From positions 1 to 36,609 of the forward strand of contig JAHECO010000038.1 of the NCBI GenBank assembly GCA_024641705.1: a stretch of DNA of 36,609 nucleotides. Direction: 5' to 3'. The notes beneath the pieces were generated by a model. That model was not told where the DNA came from and did not search any database. It was given only the letters and a program-made list of their open reading frames with translations. The position numbers were made by a program, and so were the translations under genes. Shown here one piece after another: positions 8,909 to 17,107 of the stretch (position 1 is its first letter; each line of letters begins with the position of its first letter). The DNA is from Candidatus Kryptoniota bacterium (lineage in GTDB: Bacteria; Bacteroidota; Ignavibacteria; Kryptoniales; JAKASW01).

Positions 8909-9442
8909 TTATTCCCTTGACCTGAAGAAATTCTTCCAGATGATGTACACGCCGGCCGCGACTACGGCGGCAGGTACCAGGAATCTCAGAGCGCCGAAGA
9001 TACCTTCGCTAAAACCGTAGTCGCCCCTACGTGCCATAAGAAGGCTCCATCCGACGACAACGAACAGCGCGGCGATGATGAGGAGCGAGTACTCCCTGGG
9101 ATTCGAGAAGAAAAGCATGAGGAACGCCAGGCCCGGGATTATGAGAGCGGACGGCCAGATCTGGCTCCAGGAGGCAGGTATATATTCGTATGACACGAGA
9201 AGCACGAGCATAGCCGACAGGAAGAGGACCGAGCCCCAGAAGAGCCTTCTCTGGTTCGAATAGGCAAACGCCATTATCGCCTCGAAGGCGCCAACGATGA
9301 GCACGGCAAAGGCGGCTATCCGTGTAAGGTTAAGGTCGACTACTCCGGCCCGACTCATCAGGAGAAGTACTCCGAATAGAAGCAAGAGAAGTCCGAGAAA
9401 AAAAGTCCCGAAGTGGCTATTCTTTTCAGCGAGTGTGCTCAT
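8909..9442 (-). CDS. Polytopic membrane protein, LiaF/DUF5668-like
   Basis: A 177-residue protein made almost entirely of short hydrophobic segments (about six), ending in a basic WKNFFRSRE tail. The repeated two-helix units resemble the LiaF transmembrane / DUF5668 families that accompany PspC proteins, but I cannot identify a specific family with certainty. I chose ATG 9442 rather than the upstream in-frame ATG at 9475: AAAGGAG lies 8 nt before it, and it overlaps the PspC-gene stop as TGATG, a typical translational-coupling junction. Context suggests a role in sensing or buffering envelope stress together with the PspC protein. Confidence 0.75.
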   Translation of the reverse strand: MSTLAEKNSHFGTFFLGLLLLLFGVLLLMSRAGVVDLNLTRIAAFAVLIVGAFEAIMAFAYSNQRRLFWGSVLFLSAMLVLLVSYEYIPASWSQIWPSALIIPGLAFLMLFFSNPREYSLLIIAALFVVVGWSLLMARRGDYGFSEGIFGALRFLVPAAVVAAGVYIIWKNFFRSRE

Positions 9443-10128
9443 CAAACGATCTCCTTTGGGATAATGAAAGCACATGCGACATACAGAATCAGCGCCAGTC
9501 CGAACGAAGCGAACGCGAGAATGACGTATGTCAGCCTGACGATGGTCGGATCGACCTCCATATACTCAGCCAGGCCGCCGCACACTCCTGCGATTTTTTT
9601 GTCGCGCACGGACCGCGCCAGTCTTTTCTTCTCCACTCTCCCGCCGGTATCCCCGGCATGCACACTCTCTTGTGAGCCTTCTCTCCTGCCCCTTCCAAGG
9701 AGCAAGGCCCCGCCGATAAGAATGAATATCACGGGAAGCGCGAGCCTCCCGAATTGATGGAATGTAAATGTAAGCGGGATCACGTCGTAGTAATCGAAGA
9801 ACAGGGTGACCCCTATTATGACAATAATGATTCCGAGCACGAGCGTGATTGTCGCTCCGCCTGCCGACCGATCTCCGCTTTCCGAAGATCCGGCCGATGC
9901 TTCGAGAGATTTTGGTTTCGTAGGAATGACTACCATCGCTATTATGTAGAGGATGACTCCTGCCCCGATGCTCAGTATAGAGAAAGCCACCATGAGGAGC
10001 CGTACCACAGTCGCTCCGATGCCGAGATATTCCGCCACACCACCGCAAACGCCGTCGACGATCCTGTCGGTCGGCGACTTGTACAGTCTTCGCTTCATGC
10101 CCGGGGATTCGGAGTTCTGTTCGTCCAT
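9442..10128 (-). CDS. Protein with two PspC domains
   Basis: A 228-residue membrane protein carrying two complete PspC domains. The first (about residues 13-71) reads KRRLYKSPTDRIVDGVCGG and ends in an ILYIIAMVVIP helix. The second (about 169-227) reads RLARSVRDKKIAGVCGGLAE and ends in CAFIIPKE. Between them are two further membrane helices (about 92-112 and 128-146) and a charged linker. PspC in enterobacteria is an inner-membrane sensor of the phage-shock response; here no pspA or pspF is nearby. The two PspC units differ in sequence, so the duplication is probably old. The downstream membrane gene is coupled through a TGATG overlap. Confidence 0.88.
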   Translation of the reverse strand: MDEQNSESPGMKRRLYKSPTDRIVDGVCGGVAEYLGIGATVVRLLMVAFSILSIGAGVILYIIAMVVIPTKPKSLEASAGSSESGDRSAGGATITLVLGIIIVIIGVTLFFDYYDVIPLTFTFHQFGRLALPVIFILIGGALLLGRGRREGSQESVHAGDTGGRVEKKRLARSVRDKKIAGVCGGLAEYMEVDPTIVRLTYVILAFASFGLALILYVACAFIIPKEIV

Positions 10129-10152
10129 GATTGCTTTCGGTGCGGCACGGCT

Positions 10153-10734
10153 TTATCGCCGCGCGCCTGTTTTTATTATCTCGTTCTCGGTCACAATATA
10201 GTCAACTTTCACGTCTGTATCAGAAGGCTCGATGCTGTCGACGACCTGAAAGTTGTAAGCGAGTGCAACGATGGGTTTGTTCTGGGACTGGAGAAACTTA
10301 TCGTAGTAGCCGAAACCCCAGCCGATTCTGTTCCCTGATCTATCGACGGCGACAACCGGGACAATGAACAGGTCGACCTCTTCCGACGGAACCGCGGAGA
10401 AGACCTTAGGCTCTTTCGTGTCGAACGGGCCTTCCGTCAGGTCCCCTATGTTCATAAGTTCGGAGGTTTCGATGTTCCGCTCCTTCTTGTCGGTGATTAC
10501 CGGGACGGCGATCCTCTTTCCCCGCGCAAAAGAGCGAGCGATAAGCATGATCGTGTCGACCTCGTTCGGTTTCGACGATATATATGTGTGGACAAGGCCG
10601 GCATTCCTGTACTCGGGTAGATTCTCCAGATGCCGAAGGACGCTCTTGCTTCTCTGGACGGCTTCCTCCTGGTCGAGTTCTTCCCTCAGCTTAAGGACGG
10701 CCTTTCTGATTTTCTCTTTTTCTGTCAAATGCAT
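10153..10734 (-). CDS. 5-formyltetrahydrofolate cyclo-ligase
   Basis: Converts 5-formyl-THF to 5,10-methenyl-THF with ATP, rescuing folate trapped as folinate. The length is 193 residues, as expected. The N-terminal EKEKIRKAVLKLREEL helix is typical. The C-terminal family signature VVAVDRSGNRIGWGFGYYDK, which carries the Mg-ATP and phosphate-binding residues, is complete. The ATG at 10734 has AGGAGA upstream. The enzyme is the YgfA/Fau/MTHFS type; in proteobacteria the 6S RNA gene lies next to ygfA, but nothing of that kind is visible here. Confidence 0.94.
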   Translation of the reverse strand: MHLTEKEKIRKAVLKLREELDQEEAVQRSKSVLRHLENLPEYRNAGLVHTYISSKPNEVDTIMLIARSFARGKRIAVPVITDKKERNIETSELMNIGDLTEGPFDTKEPKVFSAVPSEEVDLFIVPVVAVDRSGNRIGWGFGYYDKFLQSQNKPIVALAYNFQVVDSIEPSDTDVKVDYIVTENEIIKTGARR

Positions 10735-10818
10735 TCTCTCCTATCAAAGCCGGCTTCGGACAACTTCTTCCGTCCATCCGTCTCTGCTTCAGCGTTCGAG
10801 ATTTAAATAGTCAGGGGT

Positions 10819-11688
10819 CTATTGCTTCTTTCCAAGGATTTCGTAGACGACAGAGAAATCCAGCTCGCCGTATCCTTTGTCGTTCGCGGCAGAGTAAAGG
10901 TCCCTGACGAGCGCCTGCACCGGCATGGCTGCACCCGCTTTCCTGGCTGTCTGCGTTATGTAATTTAGGTCCTTTACGAGCAATCTAAGAGGAAACTGGG
11001 CCGTATAGTCTCCGGAGATCATCTTCGGCATCTTGATGTCGTACATCGGCGACCTGACGACGCTCGTGTTCAACACGTTCGCGAAGACGGAAGCGTCTAT
11101 GCCGAGCTTCTGAGAGAGGTCCACTCCTTCGGCCAGCAGCTCCGTCATTCCGGCTACGAAGTGGTTTATGACCAACTTGAGCGCGAGCGCAGAACCGTGA
11201 TCCCCCACGTGAAAAATGAATTTCCCCATTGCTTGCAGCACTTCCCTGACTTCATCGAGGACGCGCGGGTCGCCCCCGACCATGATAGTCAGCTCGCCCT
11301 TCTCTGCCACGTTCGTGCTTCCCGACATGGGCGCGTCGAGCATTGCGGCTCCGGCGGCCTCAACCAGCCCGGCAAATTTTCTCGAAGCCTCCGGCGTAAT
11401 CGTGCTCATGTCGATATAGATCTTGCCCGGCGTCAGTGCGCCCAGGATACCGTCCCTCCCGGCAAGCAAGGACTCCACCGCTTCGATGTTGGAAACCATC
11501 GTTATGACAACATCCGAGGACGCTGCTGCTTCAAGCGGGGTCCTGGCAACCTTCGCACCAGCCTCCGCAAGCGCGGCCGTCTTCGCGGCGGTCCGGTTGT
11601 ACACGACGAGGGGGAAGCTCTTCTTCAGGATGTTCAACGCCATGGGTCTTCCCATCAGTCCCGTGCCGATGAACGCGACACTCTTCAC
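10819..11688 (-). CDS. NAD(P)-dependent beta-hydroxyacid dehydrogenase (HIBADH / tartronate semialdehyde reductase family)
   Basis: A 289-residue oxidoreductase of the 3-hydroxyisobutyrate dehydrogenase family. The N-terminal Rossmann fold starts with FIGTGLMGRPMA (residues 6-17). The substrate-binding DAPMSGS segment is at 118-124, with Ser instead of the usual second Gly of SGG. The catalytic lysine is in KLVINH (Lys171, Asn175). The cofactor position after strand beta-2 has NRT, which often goes with NADP preference. Family members act on 3-hydroxyisobutyrate, tartronate semialdehyde, glyoxylate or succinic semialdehyde, and the sequence alone does not choose between them. The start is GTG at 11688 with only a weak ribosome binding site. 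Confidence 0.87.
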   Translation of the reverse strand: MKSVAFIGTGLMGRPMALNILKKSFPLVVYNRTAAKTAALAEAGAKVARTPLEAAASSDVVITMVSNIEAVESLLAGRDGILGALTPGKIYIDMSTITPEASRKFAGLVEAAGAAMLDAPMSGSTNVAEKGELTIMVGGDPRVLDEVREVLQAMGKFIFHVGDHGSALALKLVINHFVAGMTELLAEGVDLSQKLGIDASVFANVLNTSVVRSPMYDIKMPKMISGDYTAQFPLRLLVKDLNYITQTARKAGAAMPVQALVRDLYSAANDKGYGELDFSVVYEILGKKQ

Positions 11689-11814
11689 GTCTGCAAGGTC
11701 TCTTCAGTTAGTGATGATTAATTACCTAACCTCGGCCGTATGGGCACAGCCGAGCTGGTTTCCCGAATTAGTGATTTACCGAACGAAATATCACAAAAGA
11801 CATAACAAAATGCA

Positions 11815-11845
11815 AACCCGCGGGATTCGTCCCCGTCCGTGGGTT
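11815..11845 (-). terminator. Probable terminator after the APC-type permease gene
   Basis: A 9-bp stem with one G-T pair (11815-11823 with 11837-11845) and a 13-nt loop, just past the stop of the permease gene. On the minus strand it is followed by TGCATTTTGTT, a modest T-rich tail. It separates the permease from the dehydrogenase gene. Confidence 0.5.
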
Positions 11846-11858
11846 CTGCACCTGCTGG

Positions 11859-13880
11859 TTACAACTCGAACTTTATCTCGCCGGTCGGTCCGACCGTTCT
11901 CACGGCAACGTGATGGTTCTCGTCGGCCTCAACCATTCCCCAGTACAGTGCGAACTGCTGCATCTGGTATTCGGGAGGGTATCGTTCCGAAGTCCCGAGG
12001 AACACTTCCTCGGCGCCGATCTGAACAGTCGTATGCGCGATCGCATAAGCCGCATTGTTCGTCGGGACTATGATCGGGAGGATCGTCTTCCCGGCCTTCT
12101 CGGCCAGTTTCACGACCTCGCTGAAGACTTCCTCCTCGGGCAAGTCTATTGTCTGCCTCACGGCAGTGCTTTGGCCGGGGATCATCTTCGCGGTCATGAC
12201 AACGATATCCACATCGTCGGGGTCGTTCTCCTCCAGGCATCTCTGAAGGTGGTGGAGACGATTAGGTGCGCGCACGGCTACCAGCTTACGCTGCTGGTGT
12301 TTGCAGCCGACCGCCTCAGCCGTGAGATTGTCCTGTGCATAGACGTTGAACTTCTCAAGCTCGGCATTCCTCGAGGCATGTATCTTCCGGTTGGCCCGTT
12401 CGGAGAACGCGAACAGGCTGAAGAGGACCACCGTGAATGTGAGCCCGCCTTCGGTCGCTATCGGCTTGGTGAAAAGGTTGGTGAAACCGAGCCCGAACAG
12501 CACAAGGAAAACAAACGTAAGTCCGATCGGGATCTCGAATTTCCCGATGTATATGTTCGGCGGCACCTTCCATTCCCTGGGAGACTTATCCTTGTAGCGA
12601 AGGACAAAAATTGAAATGGTTGTCATCACAAACGTCCATACGACGCCGAACGCGTACGCCTCACCCAGAAGGAAAACATCTCCCCTGCTTCCTATGATCA
12701 TCAGGAGTTGGATGATCGCAAGCAGGTTTATGATCCTGTATGAGGTGCCATAGCGGCCGTGGGGCTTGCGGAACCACTCGTGTAATACGCCGTCTTCCGC
12801 GACGCGGTTGAGCACGCTGTTCGCACCTATCAGCGAAGTGTTGACTGCTCCGGCCAGAATCAGAAAACCCACCACCACGACGAACATCTGCAGCGCCAGC
12901 AGCGCGGCGTGCGGTCCGATGAGATTCATCGCCAGGCCGCTCAGGGCGTTGTCGTTGTACTTGCCCATCAGGTCCTGCTGCGGGATTATCATCGCACCGA
13001 ACAGCGAGTTCAGGCCGGTGAAAATGAAACTGAAGACGAACATAATCAGGGCAGTCTTCTTCAGGTTCTTCAGTTTTGGAGACTCTATCTCCCTGTAAAC
13101 CTGTGCCAGCGTTTCCTCCCCGCTGACCGCCAGAATAGAGTGTCCCATGCCGACTATGACGCCCACAAATCCGACCGTCCTTAGCCAGTCGACACCTTTA
13201 AGCCACCCGAGGGCATCAGGCGAAAGGTTGACCGTGAACGGCGGCAGCTTAACGCCCCGGACGAAAATCGTTATCAACGACCAGACGAAAAGCATCGCGG
13301 CCAGAACGGACGTTACCTGGAAGATCCTCAGGGCCTTCTCGCTCGACTCTTCTATCCCTATAATGTTGTTTCTCCAGAAGTAGAGCTCGATGAGGACGGC
13401 AGCTCCGACAGCAACCACATTCCCGGGGATCTGGACGTTCATGCCGAGGGAGTGAAATACGGATTCGAGCAACCCTTCGAAGTACTGCCCCGCGGAGACG
13501 GCGCTGATAGGAGCGGTTATCAGGTAATCGAAGACGAGCGCTGAGACAGCCACCTTCGCAAAACCGCTGCCGAGTGTCTTCTTGACGACACGGTAACTCC
13601 CTCCCCTTACGAACATGCTCGAGGATTCTATATAGACAGCCCTGATGCCGTACGCGAACAGCATCACGAAGAGTATAAACCAGGGAGCGGAAGGTCCCAC
13701 GGCTTTTTCGGCTATGCCGAGGGCATAGAAGGCGCTTGAGCCGAGATCCGAAACCACGACCGCCGCCGCGCGCCAGTACGATATGAAAGACAACATCACG
13801 GTGGTTATTACAACCACCTTGACCTTCTTTAAATCTATACCTTCAGAATCTTTGTGAACATCAATGTATTCTTGTTTCAT
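11859..13880 (-). CDS. APC superfamily permease with C-terminal soluble (USP-like) domain
   Basis: A 673-residue transporter. Residues 1 to about 480 carry some 12 hydrophobic segments with the amino acid-polyamine-organocation architecture, including YIESSSMFVRGGSYRVVKKT, where GG precedes the first cytoplasmic loop, and SGEETLAQVYREIESPK after helix 6. The remaining 180 residues are soluble. They contain VAVRAPNRLHHLQRCLEEN, DVDIVVMTAKM and EEVFLGTSERYPPEYQMQQF, a pattern resembling universal stress protein folds fused to some APC carriers. The substrate is unknown; an amino acid or a cation such as K+ are both possible. The start at ATG 13880 has no clear Shine-Dalgarno site. Confidence 0.8.
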   Translation of the reverse strand: MKQEYIDVHKDSEGIDLKKVKVVVITTVMLSFISYWRAAAVVVSDLGSSAFYALGIAEKAVGPSAPWFILFVMLFAYGIRAVYIESSSMFVRGGSYRVVKKTLGSGFAKVAVSALVFDYLITAPISAVSAGQYFEGLLESVFHSLGMNVQIPGNVVAVGAAVLIELYFWRNNIIGIEESSEKALRIFQVTSVLAAMLFVWSLITIFVRGVKLPPFTVNLSPDALGWLKGVDWLRTVGFVGVIVGMGHSILAVSGEETLAQVYREIESPKLKNLKKTALIMFVFSFIFTGLNSLFGAMIIPQQDLMGKYNDNALSGLAMNLIGPHAALLALQMFVVVVGFLILAGAVNTSLIGANSVLNRVAEDGVLHEWFRKPHGRYGTSYRIINLLAIIQLLMIIGSRGDVFLLGEAYAFGVVWTFVMTTISIFVLRYKDKSPREWKVPPNIYIGKFEIPIGLTFVFLVLFGLGFTNLFTKPIATEGGLTFTVVLFSLFAFSERANRKIHASRNAELEKFNVYAQDNLTAEAVGCKHQQRKLVAVRAPNRLHHLQRCLEENDPDDVDIVVMTAKMIPGQSTAVRQTIDLPEEEVFSEVVKLAEKAGKTILPIIVPTNNAAYAIAHTTVQIGAEEVFLGTSERYPPEYQMQQFALYWGMVEADENHHVAVRTVGPTGEIKFEL

Positions 13881-13965
13881 AAATATTCTTTGTACAAGTG
13901 CTTAAGCTATAAGGTGAAATAGGAAAAATCAAATGTGCGGAAAAGTATTGCAGTCCCTGTCTAAA

Positions 13966-15096
13966 CTATTTCAGCAAGACGGCCTTCAGAGCCTTTCTTG
14001 TGCGGCGGCCGGTCCCGTAGACATCGACCATAACGAAATAGACTCCGGAAGAATATCTGGTCAGGTTGAGCGTGACCACGTTAGTCCCTGCGGAGAGATT
14101 ACGCTGCTCGCTCTTCACGAGTCTCCCTTCGGGCGAATAGATAGAGACAACGGCGATCGATGGCGGCGAGTCGTTAGGAAGAGAGATATTCAGAGCGGCA
14201 GTCGGGTTGAACGGGTTGGGGTAGACTGCTGAGACATCGAATGTGTAGGGCACCTGCACCGGAATGCCTGTCGTCAAAGGAGGAGAGCCCGCGTCGAGCC
14301 AGGCGGAATAGACAAGAGAAGCAAGCGCTTCCGAAGCACCCTGCAGCTGTTCATTCAAAAGCGTGTCGAGTTCCGACCACATCGCCGCGTAGTAAGCGGA
14401 ACCGTACTGTGAGTCGATAGCCTTGGCCTGGTTGTCCGCCTCAAGTATCGCTGCGACCCGCGCGTTCGATTCACCGATAACCCGGAAACCATACTCTACT
14501 ATGGTAGTGTCAATTCTGCCGATCGTCACCGGGTCGATGGCGATGCTCCCCTGGTATCTGTCGACAAGTCCCGTCTCAAATCTGGAGTGAATTCCCCGAT
14601 TGCCGGTCATTTGCCCGTCATAGTTCTCCGTGCAATGAAGGGGTTGGAATGCGTCTCCTATATAATGCCCGAGGTCCGCAATCACACTATCGGCCCCGGG
14701 AGTGTCGCCTTCTTCGAAATACAGGACCAGCGCGTTGTAGGTCATGCTGATCGCCCACGGCAACGTACCGTTCTGCGTGACGGTTAAGATCCCGTATTTA
14801 GCCAGCAGCGAATCGTAGCTGTGAGTCAGAGTGCCGGCGGCGAATTCCGGATAGGCATCGATATCGATGAAGTGCTTCGCCCCCTCGAAAGCGTCGCTTG
14901 ACTTCCTGCGATCGGCATCCGAGGCATGGAGAAGGTAGTAGGAACTCTTTGCGGAAATGGACTTAAGCGAAAGGGGAAGAAATTTCCCGAAGTTCCCGTT
15001 GATGATCTGATGTCCGGTACTCCCCCAGCCGAGTGCGACGTTGGTGATCAGGACAAGAACCGAGACGACCTTTACGCAGTAATTAAGACTTTTCAA
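13966..15096 (-). CDS. Secreted zinc-dependent phospholipase C / S1-P1 nuclease family protein with T9SS sorting domain
   Basis: A 376-residue secreted enzyme. A signal peptide of about 23 residues ends just before WGSTGHQIING; the mature N-terminal Trp and this His are zinc ligands in the S1/P1-PLC family. Further ligands are visible in HFIDIDAYP, LGHYIGDAFQPLH and GIHSRFE. The last has Glu where S1/P1 nucleases have Asp, as in bacterial phospholipase C, so the substrate could be phospholipid or single-stranded nucleic acid. Residues 292-376 form a type IX secretion sorting domain starting YPNPFNPTAALNISLP. The start is TTG at 15096, with GGAGAA inside the end of the upstream gene, 4 nt from its stop. 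Confidence 0.85.
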   Translation of the reverse strand: MKSLNYCVKVVSVLVLITNVALGWGSTGHQIINGNFGKFLPLSLKSISAKSSYYLLHASDADRRKSSDAFEGAKHFIDIDAYPEFAAGTLTHSYDSLLAKYGILTVTQNGTLPWAISMTYNALVLYFEEGDTPGADSVIADLGHYIGDAFQPLHCTENYDGQMTGNRGIHSRFETGLVDRYQGSIAIDPVTIGRIDTTIVEYGFRVIGESNARVAAILEADNQAKAIDSQYGSAYYAAMWSELDTLLNEQLQGASEALASLVYSAWLDAGSPPLTTGIPVQVPYTFDVSAVYPNPFNPTAALNISLPNDSPPSIAVVSIYSPEGRLVKSEQRNLSAGTNVVTLNLTRYSSGVYFVMVDVYGTGRRTRKALKAVLLK

Positions 15097-15100
15097 TAGG

Positions 15101-17107
15101 CTATTTCTCCAGAACCAGTTTTATCGCGGTTGCCCTACCGGGCGTCGTGAGCAGGCATACGTACACGCCGCTGGCGAGATTTCCCGCGTCAACCCTGATC
15201 TCATGCAGACCCGACGCCTGAAAGCCGTGCGCCAGCGTCTCGACCCTCCTGCCGAGGATATCGAAAAGCTCCACCGTCACCATACCGGCTTCCGCGACGT
15301 GGTATACCACTCTTGTCATGCCGTTGAACGGGTTGGGATAGTTCTGCAGGAGCGTGTAGTCCACCGGACCGTTTCCGTTCTGTCGGACTTCGGTAATATT
15401 TTGGCCGGGGATTACGGCGAGTATCTTGTTCGAAGGATCGAGGACGACCGAGTCCGCGCCGGCCTCGAAATAGAACTTGAATGTCTGTTGACCGACTGAA
15501 TCGATTGCGGTAAAAAGAGTCATCTGCTTGCCGGAGTAGACACCGATGTCGATGGGCATCCTGAACAAAGATGCGTTCGTCTGCACCTGACTGATTGTCA
15601 CCGACAGCGTGTCCCCGACTTGAACGTACGACTTCGTGTAGACCGGATATCCTTTTCCCCTTATCCACTCGTCGAAGAACCAGCTCATGTCGGTCTGAGC
15701 TACCGTGTCGACGACGTTCTCGAAGTCCGACGTGACCGCGTTCCCATACTGATAATCCGAACGATATCTTCTCATGATGCCGAAGAACGCCGAATCTCCG
15801 ACGATATTGCGCAGCATGTTAAGCACCCACGCTCCTTTGTAGTATTCGGCCAGCCCGAAAATATATCCCTCCGGGGGCGCGTATATCGGATAGCGCAGCT
15901 GCGTGCTGTCTTCGAAGAAGTATCGGCTCGCGTAAAATCTCATTTCATCCTCGAACTGCGTCTGGCTGGCATGCTGAAGTTCCATCGCCTCCGAGTATGT
16001 TGCGAAACCTTCGTTCAGCCAGATATCCTTCCATGTTCCGAGTGTCACCATGTCTCCCCACCATTGGTGGGCAAGCTCGTGGGCGACATCTCTCCGGTCG
16101 AATTCATATTTCCTGTTAATCGTGGCAATGGTCTGATGCTCCATCCCGCCGTACCTGAACGGTTCAACTCCAGTCATGCCGTACTTGTCAAAGGGATAAT
16201 CGCCGTAGATCGAGGAATAGAATTTCATCATCGAAACAACAGTGTCGATGCTGCATTGATTGCTTTTCAGTGCTTCAAGTGAGTCCTCGGGATAGACGTA
16301 ATACTCGACCGGGATCGACCTGCCGCCGATCGTCACGGAGTCTCTAATTACCGCGAACCGGGCGGCTGTCGCGCACATGAGGTAGGTTGATACCGGGTAG
16401 TTCTCGCTCCAATAGAACGTTGAACTCCCGTCGCCGTTGTCCGTAGTGCTGTCCAGGCCGCCGTTCGAGGCAACCACAAAACCATTCGGCACTCTTACCG
16501 CAATCCTGCAGAGCGCCTTGTCCGAGGGATCGTCATAACATGGCATCCAACACCTTGCGTCGCTCGGCTCGCTCATGGTGTAGGCGACGGTCTGCGAGAC
16601 GGTGGGTTGTCCGGCAACTTGCTCCCCCTCGTAATAGATGTAGAATCCCTTCTGAAGCGAGTCCGGCGAAGGTGCAACGCCGGGGTCGATTACGTGATAA
16701 TACAGATCGACCACGCCGGTGTCGCCGGCATACAGCTGATGATCGAGGGTCACGGTAAGCTTACCATTGGAGGATTCGGTCGTGAGAGCCATTTCGCCCG
16801 AAAACGCCGAATCCACGCTCAAATAAGCAGGATCATTGTCCAATCTGATCGAATCAAGAGGGACCCGGAGTGACGGGACGAAGGTGATTCCCATCTTCCC
16901 GATGAACCCATGCGAACTGTCCGACAATGCGTCGCACCAATCCATGTACAGGTTGTACCGGATGACGTCATAAGAATGGGAGAACGTCGCCGGAGAATTC
17001 TGAAGCCCGCCGAGATGATGACGGTATGCCGCGATTCGGTTCAGAGCCGTTTGCCCGGCGGCCGTCGACGCGCAAAGGAGAAGGAATATCCAGAGGGGAG
17101 GTTTCAT
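15101..17107 (-). CDS. Secreted M1 family aminopeptidase with T9SS sorting domain
   Basis: A 668-residue zinc aminopeptidase of the gluzincin M1 family. It has a signal peptide (first 18 residues, cleaved near ASTAAG) and an N-terminal beta-saddle domain. The catalytic zinc site HELAHQWWGDM has His343, Glu344 and His347, with the third ligand Glu366 eighteen residues on in WLNEGFA. A Tyr in EYYKGAWVLNMLR probably stabilises the transition state. The exopeptidase motif usually written GAMEN is YGGMEH here. Residues 590-668 form the T9SS sorting domain beginning YPNPFN. Probably exported to the cell surface or released to degrade peptides. Its ATG overlaps the EamA stop as ATGA. Confidence 0.92.
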   Translation of the reverse strand: MKPPLWIFLLLCASTAAGQTALNRIAAYRHHLGGLQNSPATFSHSYDVIRYNLYMDWCDALSDSSHGFIGKMGITFVPSLRVPLDSIRLDNDPAYLSVDSAFSGEMALTTESSNGKLTVTLDHQLYAGDTGVVDLYYHVIDPGVAPSPDSLQKGFYIYYEGEQVAGQPTVSQTVAYTMSEPSDARCWMPCYDDPSDKALCRIAVRVPNGFVVASNGGLDSTTDNGDGSSTFYWSENYPVSTYLMCATAARFAVIRDSVTIGGRSIPVEYYVYPEDSLEALKSNQCSIDTVVSMMKFYSSIYGDYPFDKYGMTGVEPFRYGGMEHQTIATINRKYEFDRRDVAHELAHQWWGDMVTLGTWKDIWLNEGFATYSEAMELQHASQTQFEDEMRFYASRYFFEDSTQLRYPIYAPPEGYIFGLAEYYKGAWVLNMLRNIVGDSAFFGIMRRYRSDYQYGNAVTSDFENVVDTVAQTDMSWFFDEWIRGKGYPVYTKSYVQVGDTLSVTISQVQTNASLFRMPIDIGVYSGKQMTLFTAIDSVGQQTFKFYFEAGADSVVLDPSNKILAVIPGQNITEVRQNGNGPVDYTLLQNYPNPFNGMTRVVYHVAEAGMVTVELFDILGRRVETLAHGFQASGLHEIRVDAGNLASGVYVCLLTTPGRATAIKLVLEK

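Noticed and set aside
10735-10818. Possible 6S RNA next to the 5-formyl-THF cyclo-ligase gene
   Set aside because: The gap is only 84 nt and shows no long bulged hairpin; the 6S-ygfA link is a proteobacterial feature.
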